Below are positions 22,001 through 36,399 of a stretch of DNA of 64,000 bases, in pieces. Below the pieces are notes generated by a model. That model saw nothing but the letters and a program-made list of their open reading frames with translations. It searched no databases and had not been told where the DNA came from. The translations under genes and the position numbers were made by a program. How positions within the stretch are numbered: position 1 is the stretch's first letter; every line of letters starts with the position of its first letter. Origin of the DNA: Sphagnum compactum (lineage: Eukaryota; Bryophyta; Sphagnopsida; Sphagnales); NCBI GenBank assembly GCA_965153455.1, contig OZ234498.1, positions 7,688,001-7,752,000 of the forward strand. The letters are read 5' to 3'.

Positions 22001-25000
22001 ATCTCATTCATTATGCAGCGGAAAACTAAAAAGATGATGCAAGAACAAGAGTCAAGCATAACACTCGAGCATTCTTCCCAAAGATGTCATAAGCATGACA
22101 AAATACTACCAATTCACTCCTCTAACTCCTCCTCCTTGAAATCCCACAACATAAAAAAAAATTGTTAAGTTGGAAAAATTAGTGTTTTTCTTCTCCATAC
22201 ATTCACCTCTTATGTTCTCCTCCATTAGTCCATCTCCAATTCCAAAATCCCTGCAACCACACACACATCAAACAAAAACAATAACTATGCTCTGTCCCAA
22301 AAGCTTCACTCTTTAATAAACCACGCCATTATTGTCGTAATTTCCACAAATTGCATCCCACTCAAGTGAATGGTAAAGGACAAAACATAGTTTGGTTGCC
22401 AGTGCATAGACAAATATAAATAGTCCCATGTTCACATTGTGAACCCTAAAAATTGATAGAACTACTTACAAGCCACATCACGTTTTAACACTTCAAACAT
22501 TTTGAAACTTGAAATTGAAAAACAAAACTTCAACTCAAAAAATGTTGATGTCCAAAACATGGCATGTGCTAGGTGACATGTTTCATAAGTTGGGGCAATT
22601 CGAGTATATTTGCAAATGTTTAGACTGTTGTGCAAGATTTATAAATTGTAGTTAAAAATGCCAAGGAATTCTTCCCCCATATGTTTCACACTATATACAG
22701 CCAAGGACTAAACAAAATGCAACTCCAAGAAACAAGTTGACTAGGCATTTGGTAGTGACTACCCATTGCTTCTTAAATTGTTTTGGAACCCTAGATTCTT
22801 CATTATAGGCAAGAGTAAACTAACACACACCAATGTATTATGTAAGATGATTGGTAGTGTGGTATGTGGAGTACAAGTAAACATTACTATCCATCCACAT
22901 GTACTCACTTAATTACATAATAACCATTTACATACCCAACCTATTTGCAACTTATAAAAATAATTACCAATGTTGGGTTGTTTTCTATTTTTTCTAAAAA
23001 CCATTGGGTTTGGTTTTTTAAATACTTTATGAAACCCGCCCTTGTCTCATTTTTTTCAAAGAGAATTACTTTCAACATAAGTGGGTAAGGTTTCAAAAAA
23101 TTACAAAAGATAATTTCATTCGGGTATTAACATGCCAATTTTCAAATATTTCATACTAGTTAGTTTTCAAAGGTGGTTCTCACATAGCAATTATAGTTTT
23201 TTCTCAAACATTGATTTTAAAACATTTTAATTAAAAAATAATTTTAAAAATGAAAAACATATAAAATAATCTTCCAACATTTTATTTCCAAAGTTACTTG
23301 ATGTTTGGGTTGGTAGTTGAAGAAGAAGTTGCAAAAAAACTTTCTTCCATGCTTGCATATAAATTTTTTTGAGGGGTAAATATGAATTTGAAAAGGAACA
23401 AGACAAAGTTTGAAAGAACACTAGGAGCACACAACGAGGAAGTGACAAAAAACACCATAAGGGGTTAGAAAGGTACATGAAAAGAAAATGCCAAAAAATT
23501 CCATAAATGCATAGCAAGGAGGTAACACACAAGAAGCAAATGACTGAGCTTACAACAATGAGACAATGCATATAAAAAAACAACAACGTTGACAAAAAAT
23601 GTACAACAACAAGGTGACACATTGCAAGGAAATGACAAAATTCACCAAGAATGCAAAACAAAAGACATGATGCACAACAAAAAGGTGACGGAATTCATCA
23701 AGATCACTTTACAAGGAAAGCACACAACAAGGAGTTGATAGATAACAAAATTCAACAAACTAAATCAAATAACTAATCAAAGCATTAATCATCACACACA
23801 AACAACAAAAACTAAACATCAAGCATCCTTTTTATTCTTGAAGGAGAGAAATGTGAGGAGGAAGCCATTGCAACAACTCTGTAGTGCATCCTCTAATAAA
23901 TTTTTTTTAAAACCTCGCCTACCACCCTAAACCTACTTCTCATTAATTAAAACCTTGACCTTGAAATGCATTAATACCCTGACAAGGTATCAAATATTTT
24001 AAAAATATATAAAAGTTTCAAGTGAATGATTTTCAGGTCATTGAAAACCATGAGATGGGATTCTTTAAGGTATTGCCCTTGGTGATACCCTAAGATATTC
24101 AAGGTGAACATTGGCTTGAAACCCTAATTAGTTCTGACCTCTTTTTTGATACTCGCCCAACATTCGACAGTAAATAATCATGCCCATTTTAGTCACATTC
24201 TTGTTTATGTCACACATTTTTTGGTGACCATCCATTTTAATAAGAACACCATTCTTGACCATCACTATCACACTTGTTAGTATCATAAAATATTTGCAAA
24301 GCTTTCTTTGTAAATGTGACTAATGAGAGAAATCTAAGATAAACATTAAGGTTTTACACATTGTAGTTCCCTTTGGCAATGTTAGTGTTACTTTGTGTTA
24401 AAATTGTGCAAACTAACAACAACAAATCCAGTTGAAGAGAAAAGAAAAAAAAACTTTTTAGTGTAAACAAGAAAAAATGTGAACTTGTCAAGAAAGAAGA
24501 AAGTTTTAAATTAAAGAAATCTAGTTGATGAAATACATAAGCTAATAGTTAAGGAACTCAAACTCAATGTAAATTGTCACATTAAAATAGGCAGAAATCA
24601 CAACTTTTTTTAAGTCGAATAATGCATTGTAGAGCTTAAAATAACCCATGTAATAAATTTAAACAATTGGCACCTTTATTCTAGCATAAAAGAGCTATTT
24701 TGTATGGTTTTTTTTTCCTATAGTCACAATCTTGTAAAGGTTTATATGGAATGTGACTATACCATAAGTTTTACAAAATTTGAAGAACTAGTCTTTGACT
24801 CACACCAGAGGTTATATCCAAAGCAAGGAAAAAAGAATTGAAACCAAAGGTTCCAGTTCAAAACCAAAAATTGAACAACACTAGTCATAGCCAATGTTGG
24901 CCGGTGATTGAATTTTGAACCAATTATCAAGTTGGTTATTAATGACTTACCAATTAGTTCTTGATTTTTTTAATAATCACCTGGTATTGAATTTCCAAAA

Positions 25001-28000
25001 ATCTAATAACCTACTTGGGTGATTAATTTTTTTTTAAATGAAAAAAAAATTCTATAACCACCATTTCTAGTTTTTTATAATTGTTTCAAAATCAAATAAC
25101 TGTCTATTTCAAATTTTCAACAAAAAAAATTTAAAATAATCAAAGAATGAGCCGTTCCATTAATTTCAAAAACTACAAAGAACTGAAATTTTCATTAAAA
25201 AAACCAGCAGTTATAAAGTTAATTATCTGAAAAAACAAATTCAAACATTTGAAAAAACTATGGTGAAATGCCCTTGATACTTCCCCTGTGGGCTAATTCA
25301 CATTTTGATTAATTGCATAGGGCAAAAGTTTTCACTTATCATCCATTTCTCATCATTCATGTCTTTACGTTTCCACCCAATGTGAAAAAGGATTCAATTT
25401 GTTTAGGAGAAGGGCTTGAGTATTGGCCAAGGGAACATGTCTCAAATCACAAAAGGGCATGTACTTAGGTCCTTTTCCTATTTAAAGCAGAGCTAGAATT
25501 TTTTCACTTTTTAAAAATAGTGACAGGTTGGCTAGTACCTTAGCTGGTTAGAAGATCCCATTATAGCTTGGATGGTACCTTCCACTGCAAAAGATCCCAC
25601 TTGCTGAAAATAGGTTTTTTCAGGCAAATAAGGGAGCTGAAAATACAAAGGAAAAATCCAAGCAATGCTCGACGACATATGGAGAGCTAATTGCTAGCTT
25701 CACAGCCTAGGCTTCATTTGAAGGACATGATGGCCATTTTCTACCAAGCCAGTTTCCTATTTGAAGTCTAAATTTTATGTTTTAGACAAATGCATCAAAG
25801 TTGTTAACATGTGCATTGAAATTGCAATTTGGCTTTAGTGACTTTCATGTGGAAAGTTTGAAGGAGATTTCTCCTTTCGGGGACATATGGTGGGTGGGGA
25901 AATGAAGATTTTGGGTTATGCCAACATTATGGTTTTTCCAAAACTTGTCAAAGCTACAAAATTGCCACGTACCATGTAAAATGGTGGAGCCCACTTTACA
26001 CCATGTAGACATTAAATTTTCATGCAAAATATTTAAATTATATTATAACTGATGGCCGATCATTTTTGTTTCGAGAAGCACAACTTGGCCACCTTTTTCC
26101 AAATATTGCCTTAACATTTGTGATCAACATGTTTAAAAAAAAAGTGTTTTGATGAGCAATATTTATTGAGCATATGTAGTTTTCCAATACCAATGTTTTT
26201 TTTGGGGGGGGGGGAGATGTTTTCTAGTGTGAATTTGAAAACAATTTGCTGAAAATTTTCTCCAAATTTTTTGATATCCTAAAATTGAGGAAAAAAACAT
26301 TGGGCAAAACATTGAAATTACAACATCTTTTTTTTGTGAAACATTGCAATACACAATGCACATTCACCAAACCCACATAATTTGAATGAAAGGTACAAAA
26401 TACATATCATAAACAACCTACCTCTTGGGAATTGAACTTTGATCTCAAAGGTCTTGCCCATCCCCTATGGAGGAATTGGAATTTGAACCCATGAAGCAAG
26501 GGAATTTTGCACCCCACACATTTAAAAGCCATTGCTTGTTCAACTTCAACAATTAATTCCACTTGCATGACAATGACAAGTTCTTCAATAAGAAAGCAAT
26601 GAGCATAGATTATTATTATACAAGGGTATGACCCAACAAGTGGGACACAAAATATGTATTATTTAAGAGGACAAAGCTTTATAAGGTAGCTAAATTTTGT
26701 AATAGGGGTTATCCTTATAATTTTGGGCTTTAAATTTAAAAGGTTCATTTTCGGTAATTTTGGACAATAAGTGTTTGGCCAATTCCTTGGTTTATAGGGG
26801 TTAAGTGTAGATAACAATTTTGTGTACAAGGGATTGGACAAGGATGGGTAGAATGTTGATAGGTGGTATGGTCAAATTAGGGCACATTGATTAGGGTTGG
26901 TGCAATTTTTTTTATTCCCTACTTTTTTTTGAAAATTACCTTTGTAATGGAATTTTTTTGTTTATCTTTTGATGCCTTTACAAGTTGAACTAGTCAACAA
27001 GAAAGAAGTTTAAAAAATCATGAGAAGGTGAAAAAATGGGAGCTTGGAAAAATTATCTATTGTTGTATGGAGAAGAACAAAGTTGGAGGCAATTTGACAG
27101 CTATGGAGGAGGTATGAGAGCGATAGATTAAAAATCAAGCAAGGAAGGTGAAAAGGTAGAAACGTAGGAGAGGAGTTTCTTTTGTGTGTTTGTACAAACA
27201 AGGTGAGGCGAGGATAGGGAATCTAGGGAATTAGAAGAAAGAAAATCCAAAGGGGAAGACATTTTTATTTTATATTGGAAGAATGGGTTATTGGAACTTG
27301 AAAATAAATAAAGAAAAGGGGAGGGAAGTTGTGGGAATGCGGTGTGATGTAGGATTATAATTATTTTTGGTTGATATTAGAGTTTGTGGAAAGGTTGGTG
27401 TAGTTTCTTTGTTTAATTGTAGTTAACCCTTGGTGAAGTGTTGTTGGTTGATATAGAATAAGTTGGAAGATCATAAGAAATCATCCCAAAGTGGTCAAGG
27501 ATCAAATTGGTAGATAAGAAGCAATCCAAACCTGGCTAAAAGTGAATTTTAAATACAAATAAAACAAAAGTTTGACTTTACAACTTAGTACTCATCTTCC
27601 ATAAACTTGTTAAAATTCTGGTAGGTTTGGAGAAGACATAACCAAATTGTTAAGCATATAGGTATTTGGTTGAAGAAAAATAAAAAATAAAAATCAATAA
27701 ATTTTTATTTTACTTAACATTTACAAGTTGATATAAGGAAAAAAATAAAAATGCTTCAAATAACCAACTCGATTCATTAAAAAAAATGAGTTTGCAACTT
27801 TGCTTTCATATTAAAATGAACAGAGGTAAAAAAACAAAAGGTTGTAACAACAAATGTTGAACAAGTAGAAAACCAAATCAATGAACTTGCTTTACTATCC
27901 TACTTGATACCTCACCTTGAACTTCTTCCGATTTAAAATTGCATAATTATATGGAAAACTTGTCAAACCAAAGAATGCATACACAAAGATTTAAATGTGT

Positions 28001-31000
28001 TGTCAAACAATTCCAAAACTTGTTCTTCATGAGGGACAAATTGTTGAATGTCTTCTCATCTTCCATGAAATTCAGCACCTTAACCATATGTGATGAGAAA
28101 ATAAGGGATGAAACCCTAATGGAGAACGTGTAATGTTGTCATTTGCTAGATGTTGAAGACGACAAAATTGTGGCAGTTGATGGTGACTGATGGCGAATCT
28201 TGTGAGTTTTTTGTTTTTGTAGTGTCTTGTTCTTTTGCAGGTTATGAACTTGTTGAAGTTTTTTTGAATGACATCATTTAATTTGGGTATGGTTTTCCTT
28301 ATGGGTGAATTCTGTGTGATGTGGCATTGTTGGGTGGATCTTCTTTGTTGGACATCAATCAAGTTTAAATGGAGGTGGAAATTAAAATGTTGCAAAATTT
28401 CTGCTATGAACAATTAAATCTTTCAATGGTTTTGGTTTTTTTTTTGGCTTTGGCAAATGTTTTTGGGGTTTGTTGGTTTTGAAATGCTTTTGGTGACACT
28501 AGAAGGAAGAATGCTGGAAGGTGTAATTTGTGTTTGTTTTAAAGGACAAATTGTTTTTCATTGCCTTTTTCATCTTTTAAAAAGCTATAAGTTAACAACA
28601 AGAATAGGAGTTTGTGATTAAGGGGATGATGAAGATTACTAAGGATCTTGAGAGTGACAAAACTTGCCAAATAGAGGTCTTGAGTGAGTGCTTGTTTATG
28701 CAAGACCTCCAAATGCACCTCGTGCATTTATTTTTGGTGATATTTCATCTGGGACTCCAATATGGGCTAATGGGTTACACATGATAAGTCTTTGGAAGGA
28801 AAATATCTTTAGTATGAATCTTTGCTAGTTCTTCTCTTCAATTATTTTCTTCATCTCTCATAATCTTTTATGTCCCCTGGTTGTTTCATGGTTTAGTGTT
28901 CTATTGGGTTATTCAAGTCTATGAGGCTAAGTGTTATGTTCTGCCAAATAATGTCAGTTGAGACTCATGTTTGGAAGGTTGGAACAATTTGACCCCCATA
29001 GATTTGTAAATTTAGTTTCCTGCTTTGATTAGAATAGTTTGTGGTTGGACTTGTGCATTGGTTTTAATCATCAAACTGTTGAAGTATGTTGATTGTTCAA
29101 GCTCTATTTGAATTATGTTCATGGAAATGGATTCATTAATGTGAGGGGGACATTCTTCTACCCCTGTTTTTCACTACACATACTAAATTTAACAAGCTTG
29201 TTGTATCCATTTGTAGCTTTTGAATGGATGGCAAAAATGTTGATCTTCATCCATAATTTGGAAATAATATTCCAATTAAAATTTTCAACGACTATTAGTT
29301 TAACATTATGACCTATTATGACTCGTGGTCAATCCAAAAAAATGAAGATTGAATATTTAACAAGTGTGCATTTAACAATGGAACAACAAAAATTATTTTC
29401 CTTCGTCTTCCAAGTTTCAAAGAGTATAGAAGGAAATTTTTATCACAATGAAATGAACTAATTTAACAATCCCATTGTTCAACAAATATTGAAGGTAAAC
29501 TAGTTTTGTAACACTCATTATTTCATGTTCAAGGAATGTTTGTTATAACTTTAATATCAAGGTGTGGGTTGTTTTTGTGCATATTAGTTTCAAATCTTGA
29601 TTATCATATTAGCTTCATCACCATGGTGAACTATTTGACAAGCTCCATCATAGTGAGTATGCATAACATAGATTTTACCGTCAACCTTCGAGCTAAGAAA
29701 CTTTTAATGATAAGTGGTATTACACCATCATCTTAAAGGGAACAATTCATTAGAATGGTCAACTAAATAATAGAAGGTATCAGATGTTGGATCTTTTGAA
29801 ACACAAATAAAAATTAGTATACAAGCAAAATAGTTAAACCTTTGCTAATTTAACAACTTCCACAAATTTGACTATGAACACATTTTGACATTGCGCAAAT
29901 TTGATTAAGGTGTGCATTACTTTTTAACAACAACAAAATGAATGGCGAATCAAAAGTCAAGTCATGCTCACAAAGAAGTTGGAAATTATAGCTTTGTTAT
30001 TCAATGAGTCCATGTGCATTTTTTGCAGCAAAAAACTTTCATTCTAAAATGACATGCTCTAATGGACTTAACATGTTGATCCAACATGTTTTCACATTCT
30101 TGAATGAATTTTGACCTTTAGAAACTAGTGTCTTTGCAAACTTGTTCAATTCAAGGTATTCCTTTCAGTTATGACCAAAAAAGGAACAAAGGACATCAAA
30201 CATACCTTCAATGGGAGACACCAAAAAACATTTAAAACAAAACCATCACTACCAAATTAGTTTGGTGAACCATGTAATGCACATTTATCAAATACGAAGC
30301 TAAATTATCCTTTACTTGAGCAGGCACACCCATGCAATGGCCTTGGAATGCTAAATCATCATCACAAACAAAAATAAATCCATTGAAAGGCAAGTTGCCC
30401 TTTAATTAAACCCACATACTTGACCACATTATTGAAAACTGTAATAGTTATGTTTTTAGTTGTTTACACCCACTCAACATGTTCAAAAGAACTAATAAAA
30501 TGGCAATGTGATGTTGATTTTTCATCACATGCACACTTATCCATTGTCAATTGTCTATGGTGGTCACTTCATTTGCATTCAATGCAAAGAAATAGGACTC
30601 TTGGATATTAGACCTAGTGCTTTGAACAAGAGAACCTTGACATGCATACATTCTCCCATTCCCTATTTATTGTTATCAATTCAATGCTTCCTCAAATTAT
30701 TTTTCAATGGTCACAGTGCATAAGCTTTAAGGGCTTCATATTCGATCATTGGTTGACAATGGATTAACAAATGAAAGATATTAACAAACTAACAAGTTAA
30801 TTTGTGAAGGTTACATGTGGTTTGGATTGAACCATGCTAAAGATTAACTCGTTGCCTTTGGCAATGTACATCCTTTCATTTTTATCTAGGTAAAATATTG
30901 GTCTTAATATCACTCCACAATAACTACATCAATATTGGATACAATTGCCTTGTTATGATAACATGCTTTTGGAGGGTGTTAGAAGCTTGGGTGACAAGAA

Positions 31001-32443
31001 TTTATTTTTCATCTAAATCTTTGAATAAATTTGACGTTTGACTCAAAACACAAGAAAAACTTGATTGGATAGTTTTTGTGTTATTTAAAGGTGCTAGGTT
31101 TTTGTGTCTACCATGCTTCTAAACTTTTGACATCACTATAATGCACATAATAACATTGTAATGAAGTTTGCAAGTGTGCTATTCAGTTCAATCAAATGAC
31201 TAATGGCTACATTTGACCATACACGTGTTACAAATAAAACGAGTTTTTATTTTTTGGTCATACTCTTATACTCTTGCAAGCCTTATATTTTCTATTGATA
31301 ACGACTAGCAATCCCTATCTCCCCATCTACGGAGTTGGGGATGGCTCAACTTTTTTCTTAAAGATTATCGATGACTTGTATTTAGGATAAGGGAGAGTTT
31401 TCGGGTGAATTTATAAAAATAATTTGTCTAAATCTAAAAGGCTATTTGATAGGAGGTTTTTCCTTGTTGAAAAATATGACAATAAGTCCCAAAAGGAAAA
31501 GAAAAAATGCCTAAAACCCATAGTGCACTATTGAGTAGAAAACCCTAGGTAGGTGGATGTGTGTGGATGGTTAGTAGATAGCTGATCACCATGGTTAGTA
31601 CATAACTGACCACCATGGTGAATGTAGTGCAGCAGGTCATTGGAACAGACCAATTGTAACTAACACCAAAATCACAATCTGCTTTCTCTTCACTCCATTC
31701 TACCATTTCAACTTCTTGGACACAACAAGAAATACAGCCGAAGAGTTGCACTTTGCTTTGGATTTCCACAACTCAGACACAGAGATTCTTTTGAGGAATC
31801 TGTTTGCATGTGTTTTCTGTAATCAACAAAACAATTCTTGAACTGCACCACCGCAAAAATGTTCATTGGATCAAGCTTTCTTCACCTGAGTCTTTATTGA
31901 TACTGTCTATCTATCACAAACGGTGAAACTGAGCACATTGTTGACTTTAATCCTGAAGCAACTGATGCCCATTCTGTAGCAGAACTTATTGGCGCAGAGA
32001 CAACCAAATCCTGGAATTTGTTGTTCTGTGACTCCTTGCTGCAGACTGCTGCTGCTCACGAATACTCTCATCTCACACTGCAGTGAGACTGTTTCATAGA
32101 CTGATCATCTATAGATCAAAGCATTCTACTTCAAATGTGTGTGTCATGCTCACTCTTGTTTGTCCACCTTATGTCTCAAGTCTCAACCCTATCATCTGCT
32201 GGTCATGCGCAATGATTCTCATAGCCAAAAACTTTGTTGTCCTCTACAACCCCTACAATGCAGGATCTGTAAATTGTTTTCACTGTCTCTTCAGCAGATA
32301 TTCCACACGACTGTAAAAGGAACATCACAGTGAAGAATGTCTGCGCTACAGACAAGCTAGCAAACTGTTCAGCATGTTGAAAGTGTCTATTTGTACAAGT
32401 TCTACTAATTAAGTACAAAACCTTCGTGAAGTTGCAAGCTGAA
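19059..32443. other. Long AT-rich gene-free region
   Basis: I found no gene in this 13 kb. Open frames are short, frequently interrupted and low in complexity. A poly-G run lies at about 26206-26215. Loosely repeated AACAAGGAAGTGACAAA phrases occur around 23430-23740. TGTTGG/CCCAACA motifs appear at about 22974, 24156 and 24895. The right end (31.5-32.4 kb) is less AT-rich and may include the REX1-B 3' untranslated region. Confidence 0.55.
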
Positions 32444-34883
32444 CTACACATTGCCTGCAGGTGCCAGTTCATAGCGAACCTCCTCCATATACTCATGGAT
32501 CACAGTCCTTGCTTCCTGAAGTGCCCGTGTAGCTTCCTTGTAGGCAGCATCATACTCTGCCTCTGCTTCTGCCATTTCCAATGGACTGGTCTGTTCATCA
32601 TGACTATGACCACACTGCTGTCCATGTCCACTGGCAGGTACATGTGCTCGATCTGATGGTCTGCCAGCTTTTTTCAGAACTTGGAGTGTTGCAGTCTACA
32701 CAAAGAGCGCACCCTCAGCAGAAAAATGTCAGTATCAGATCAATGAATGCAGAGAAACTCCACATAATTCATTCATGATGTTGGCTAGCTCTCAAGAGAC
32801 AGCACAACAATTAATTGGCAAACAAATAGATGAGGTCAGAATCGTGGGAGGAAATCAATACATGTTCTCAAGAAATCAACCAGATGACAGGGTGATATGC
32901 ATAAACTGCCCAACCAGGCATTAGTTGAGTATTTCAATATAGACATTCAGACCCTCTTGGTTGACCTACCATGCGCAGATTCTGTTTCTCTTGAACTTGC
33001 ACAGCTTGAAGAATATGTGCCAAGTCCTCCCTGCCAACATCTGCTGCCCTCAGTGCTGCTTCAATCTGCAAAACCTGCCATGAGATTGACAGTTTATTAG
33101 AGCTAACTACTATAAAACAGGTGAATTGCCACCCACCTGATTTGTGAAGCTGATACTCCCTATGGTGGCCCAACTTAAGTAGTTCACCAACACAATGATG
33201 AACGAGCCCCCAACAGGAGAGAGGATTCACCAGCAGTTCCACCAATAGTGGGCACATTTTTGCTGAAACACTTGATCTCAAATAAGGAGGAGCATAATGT
33301 CTCGTGTTTTCAGGTGAAATGCAGGAAGATACTTCAAAACACTTGTCAAGCTTACATGAGTAGAGGTGCCAAGGTAAGTTTCTGGAAATGTCATCATTGC
33401 TCATTGATGTGAATCAAGAGATCATGCAATGGGCTTAAGCGAACACAAATGCACTTGCTTTCCCATTCTTCCATCTACTCTAGCCAATCCATGGTTTACT
33501 TTCTCTGTCTGTGCTACATGTACTGAGTCCATGTCCCCTCCTGCAAAAGGGCATCTAAAGATGGGCAATAACCCAATACAACATATAACGAAACCATGCA
33601 TTCCATGAGAGCTAGGTCATAGGGGAAATAATGAAAGGTAAGTGAGATGCACATGATTTGGAAGTACGCGGAAGGGTATCAAGAAGCAAAGACTACTTGT
33701 GTATCCCTGACCCAGCTGCTTACAAACTGCATTCACAGCCAGTAATATATACCCCTTTTAAGGTCATGCAGCAGAAGCTATACATCTTAAGAACTTCAGA
33801 TGATCAATGGCCTCATTACACCCTTGTATTAAGGAAATTTTCATTCACAAACACTCCACAAAGTGAGCTTGACTTGCTGCTGAAGATTATGAGGACCAAC
33901 CTGTCTGGAGCAATCATTGAAGTCAACAGTGATGCGGCTGCAAAGCTCCTTAAATGCCTGTTCTGAACCTGTCTTGAGATAATCTGAAAATCCACTGCAA
34001 AAACAGGAATGGCACCTCATGTTACAACCACAGCAAACCAGTGGGGGGTACTCCAGAAAGTTGGTGCCAAATAGGCATAGTAGCAGATGTTGCATAATTT
34101 TGAAAGACATGTCTCCAAACCAGATTACCCTGTGTTCCATGCAGTGTGGTGTTTGAGACAAGATGCATTTGCAGTTGCCCAGTGCCAAAACCCTAAAGCC
34201 CTATGTGCAGTGTTTGAGACAAGATGCAGTTGACCAGAGATAAAACCCTAGCACCCTACTCACAATCCAACAGACTAAGAATGACATTTAGAAGCCACGT
34301 ATACATGCAGAGACTACACAGAGAGGAGCATATGTACTACAACTCTGACCCATATACCATTGATGCCAACAGGGTTCACGTGCAAGTGTAATGAGGGCCC
34401 TAGCTATGGATCTGGCACAATATAGCAAGGTAGCATGAAACTTGGAGCAGTGCTTTTGCGATCATGCAACCTGTTGTTATAGCCCATTGAATGCCTTAAC
34501 CATGATCCTGATTATTTCGAACCAGAACTGATTTGACCAGGATGTCGAAACCCTAATTGGGGCTTGGGACCCTTTCTGTCAAATCTGAACACCACCCATC
34601 GCCTACTTTGGAGCGCAGGAGAGATTTTTCTTTTCTGTTAACAGGACATGGAACGCCAAAGACACAGATAAATTCCCAAAAGGAACGAACTCCCATACAA
34701 GAAAGGTGGCCCCATCTTCTCAAAACCCTAAATCGGGGGGCGTACACAACAAAAGCTGTGAGATAGAGAGATGTACCTCTGGAGCAGGGAGTAGAGACCC
34801 GCACGATTCTCCTGGATTTTCAAAAAGCGTCTCAAGAGCTGCGTTGCACGAGTATCATTAGCAGAGGCGTCATCATCGGCCAT
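32444..34883 (-). CDS. REX1-B-domain DNA repair protein, 4 exons
   Basis: The REX1-B family is named for a Chlamydomonas gene required for nucleotide excision repair; its biochemical role is poorly known. The exons are 34883-34777, 33994-33901, 33074-32970 and 32695-32444. All have GT/AG borders and consistent phase, giving 185 residues. The N-terminal half carries the family pattern I recall: LLRRFLKIQENRAGLYSLLQ, then GFSDYLKTG, a Cys-containing helix (ITVDFNDCSRQ) and acidic/alanine helices (EAALRAADVGRED, QEKQNLRM). Exon 4 adds LQVLKKAGRPSD, a His/Gln-rich stretch and a helical tail (EAEAEYDAAYKEATRALQEA). I start at MADDDASA. The family call rests on motif recall, so a profile search against PF14966 would settle it. 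Confidence 0.82.
34141..34255. repeat. Imperfect direct repeat in REX1-B intron 1
   Basis: TGTTTGAGACAAGATGCA occurs at about 34150 and 34211. Each copy is followed by an AAAACCCTA motif (AAAACCCTAAAG, AAAACCCTAGCA). The unit is about 62 bp. Confidence 0.75.
34722..34733. promoter_or_regulatory. Telo-box in REX1-B intron 1
   Basis: AAAACCCTAAAT matches the plant telo-box (AAACCCTAA). It lies within 60 bp of the first splice donor and about 150 bp from the ATG. Such boxes are common near the start of plant housekeeping genes. A role here is inferred from position only. Confidence 0.4.
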
Positions 34884-34986
34884 GGCTGAGTCTCTTCTCT
34901 TCCTTATTCTTTGCTCACCGCGCGTCGCTCGCTTGTGCGTGTGTTCGTCTGTACAAGCGCGCACCCACACACCGCCTCCACATTAC

Positions 34987-35415
34987 TAGTGTTGGGCGGG
35001 TATTAGAAACCGGATCAAACCCCCTCCGAGTATCTGACCGGTTCCCAAGGCTCATAACCGTGGTCCCCGAATATTCAAACACCCGGTTCTGATGTACAGC
35101 CTAACCACGGTTTTCAAAATGGTGCGAAACTCAAATAACCGCTCAGAAAACCGCTGGTTCTTTCCCGGCTCTTTCATGAAACCCGGCGGGCCAGATTCCT
35201 CACCACAACAACCAAAACCCAGCGTTAGGCGGGTATTATAAGGGTTCACAACCCCTTCTGGGTTGGTATTATTCCGGTTCTTAGGGCTCATAGCCATGGT
35301 CCTCATTCAAATACCCAGTTCTGACATGTACCTTAACCACGGTCCTCATTCAGATACCCTGGTTTGACATTTACCTTAATCACGGTTCTATTTAAAAAAA
35401 ATCAAATACCCAAGC
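34987..35415. repeat. Two CpG-rich copies of a ~220-bp repeat beside REX1-B
   Basis: The first copy starts TGTTGGGCGGGTATTAGAAA (about 34990) and runs through ATAACCGTGGTC, CCCGGTTCTGA and CTTTCATGAAACCCGG to about 35215. The second starts GCGTTAGGCGGGTATTA near 35222 and degrades after 35400. These copies keep many CpG sites that are TpG or CpA in the copies further right. Confidence 0.8.
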
Positions 35416-35476
35416 ACTTGGAACCAAAATTGGGCCATAGAAGCTCTCTACCTCAAACACTATCTGCATTATCACA

Positions 35477-35524
<48 letters not shown>
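35477..35524. repeat. Compound microsatellite (CT)n(CA)n
   Basis: An uninterrupted CT run passes directly into a CA run. It lies in sequence that separates two groups of the ~220-bp repeat. Confidence 0.95.
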
Positions 35525-36399
35525 TCATCCAAACACTTAAGAAACTTTATTCATAACATCCTTTGAGACATGCTTCTAGTGATCAGCACCAACCTTAAGA
35601 AATCAACACACAATATTATTGTCAAGCCACACACATTGTTTACTATAATCCTTAACAACCCTAGACTGAAACAAAATGGATCAAAACTCTCTCTATTCAC
35701 CTCTTTTGTCTATTCTATTCACAAGTATCATCCCATTCTTCGAAAGGTAACAAGATTCAAAATGTTCACCCTTGTTTCATCAATGACAAATTCCCAAACC
35801 AAGGCACCCTTACTCAGTCATCCCATAGCAAAGATAATTTCTACCCAAACCTTTATGCATAGGACTTTCAAACTCATGAACCAAGACATTGTCATCCTTT
35901 CCAGATTTTCGGTTTCATGTCAAGGAAAACACTACTAATTTTGCTTTGTTTTATGACTTCACAAAAAGCTATACCTTCGCAGCAAAAAATAATAAGTGAA
36001 TACAACCTCTGTTGTAGAGAATCCAATCAACCGGAAAAACATCATGATTTCACAAAATGGTACTTAACTTTTCTATCTCCTCTTGCCAAGAATGTTGCTC
36101 CCCTTGAATCCTATTTCCAGCTCTTTATATGCATCCTTCTTCTTGCATTTCCTCCACACAACACCTCCACATAGAGATTCGTAAAAAGCTTATTAGTCAA
36201 TGCTGAACAACAAACCAAGTATAGAAGAATTGGAGTAATGGCAGTGCCATTGTTGGCCGCCATCGCTTTCCTTCTTCAAAGATAAATTGCCAAAAAGGTG
36301 ACGGTCACATCACCATGCAGCAAAGCACAAAAAAACATAAAACCCTAGCTACATACTATAATTCACAAGACATGCCTTTAGGTCACACATTGATGGTTT

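Noticed and set aside
23227-23661. 144-codon minus frame with Cys, Phe and Leu runs
   Set aside because: It is the reverse of a degenerate AACAAGGAAGTGACAAA-type repeat; no conserved motif or splice context.
26460-26540. B-box-like GGGTTCAAATTCC on the minus strand
   Set aside because: The T stem does not pair well and no A box lies at the right distance, so a second SINE is not supported.
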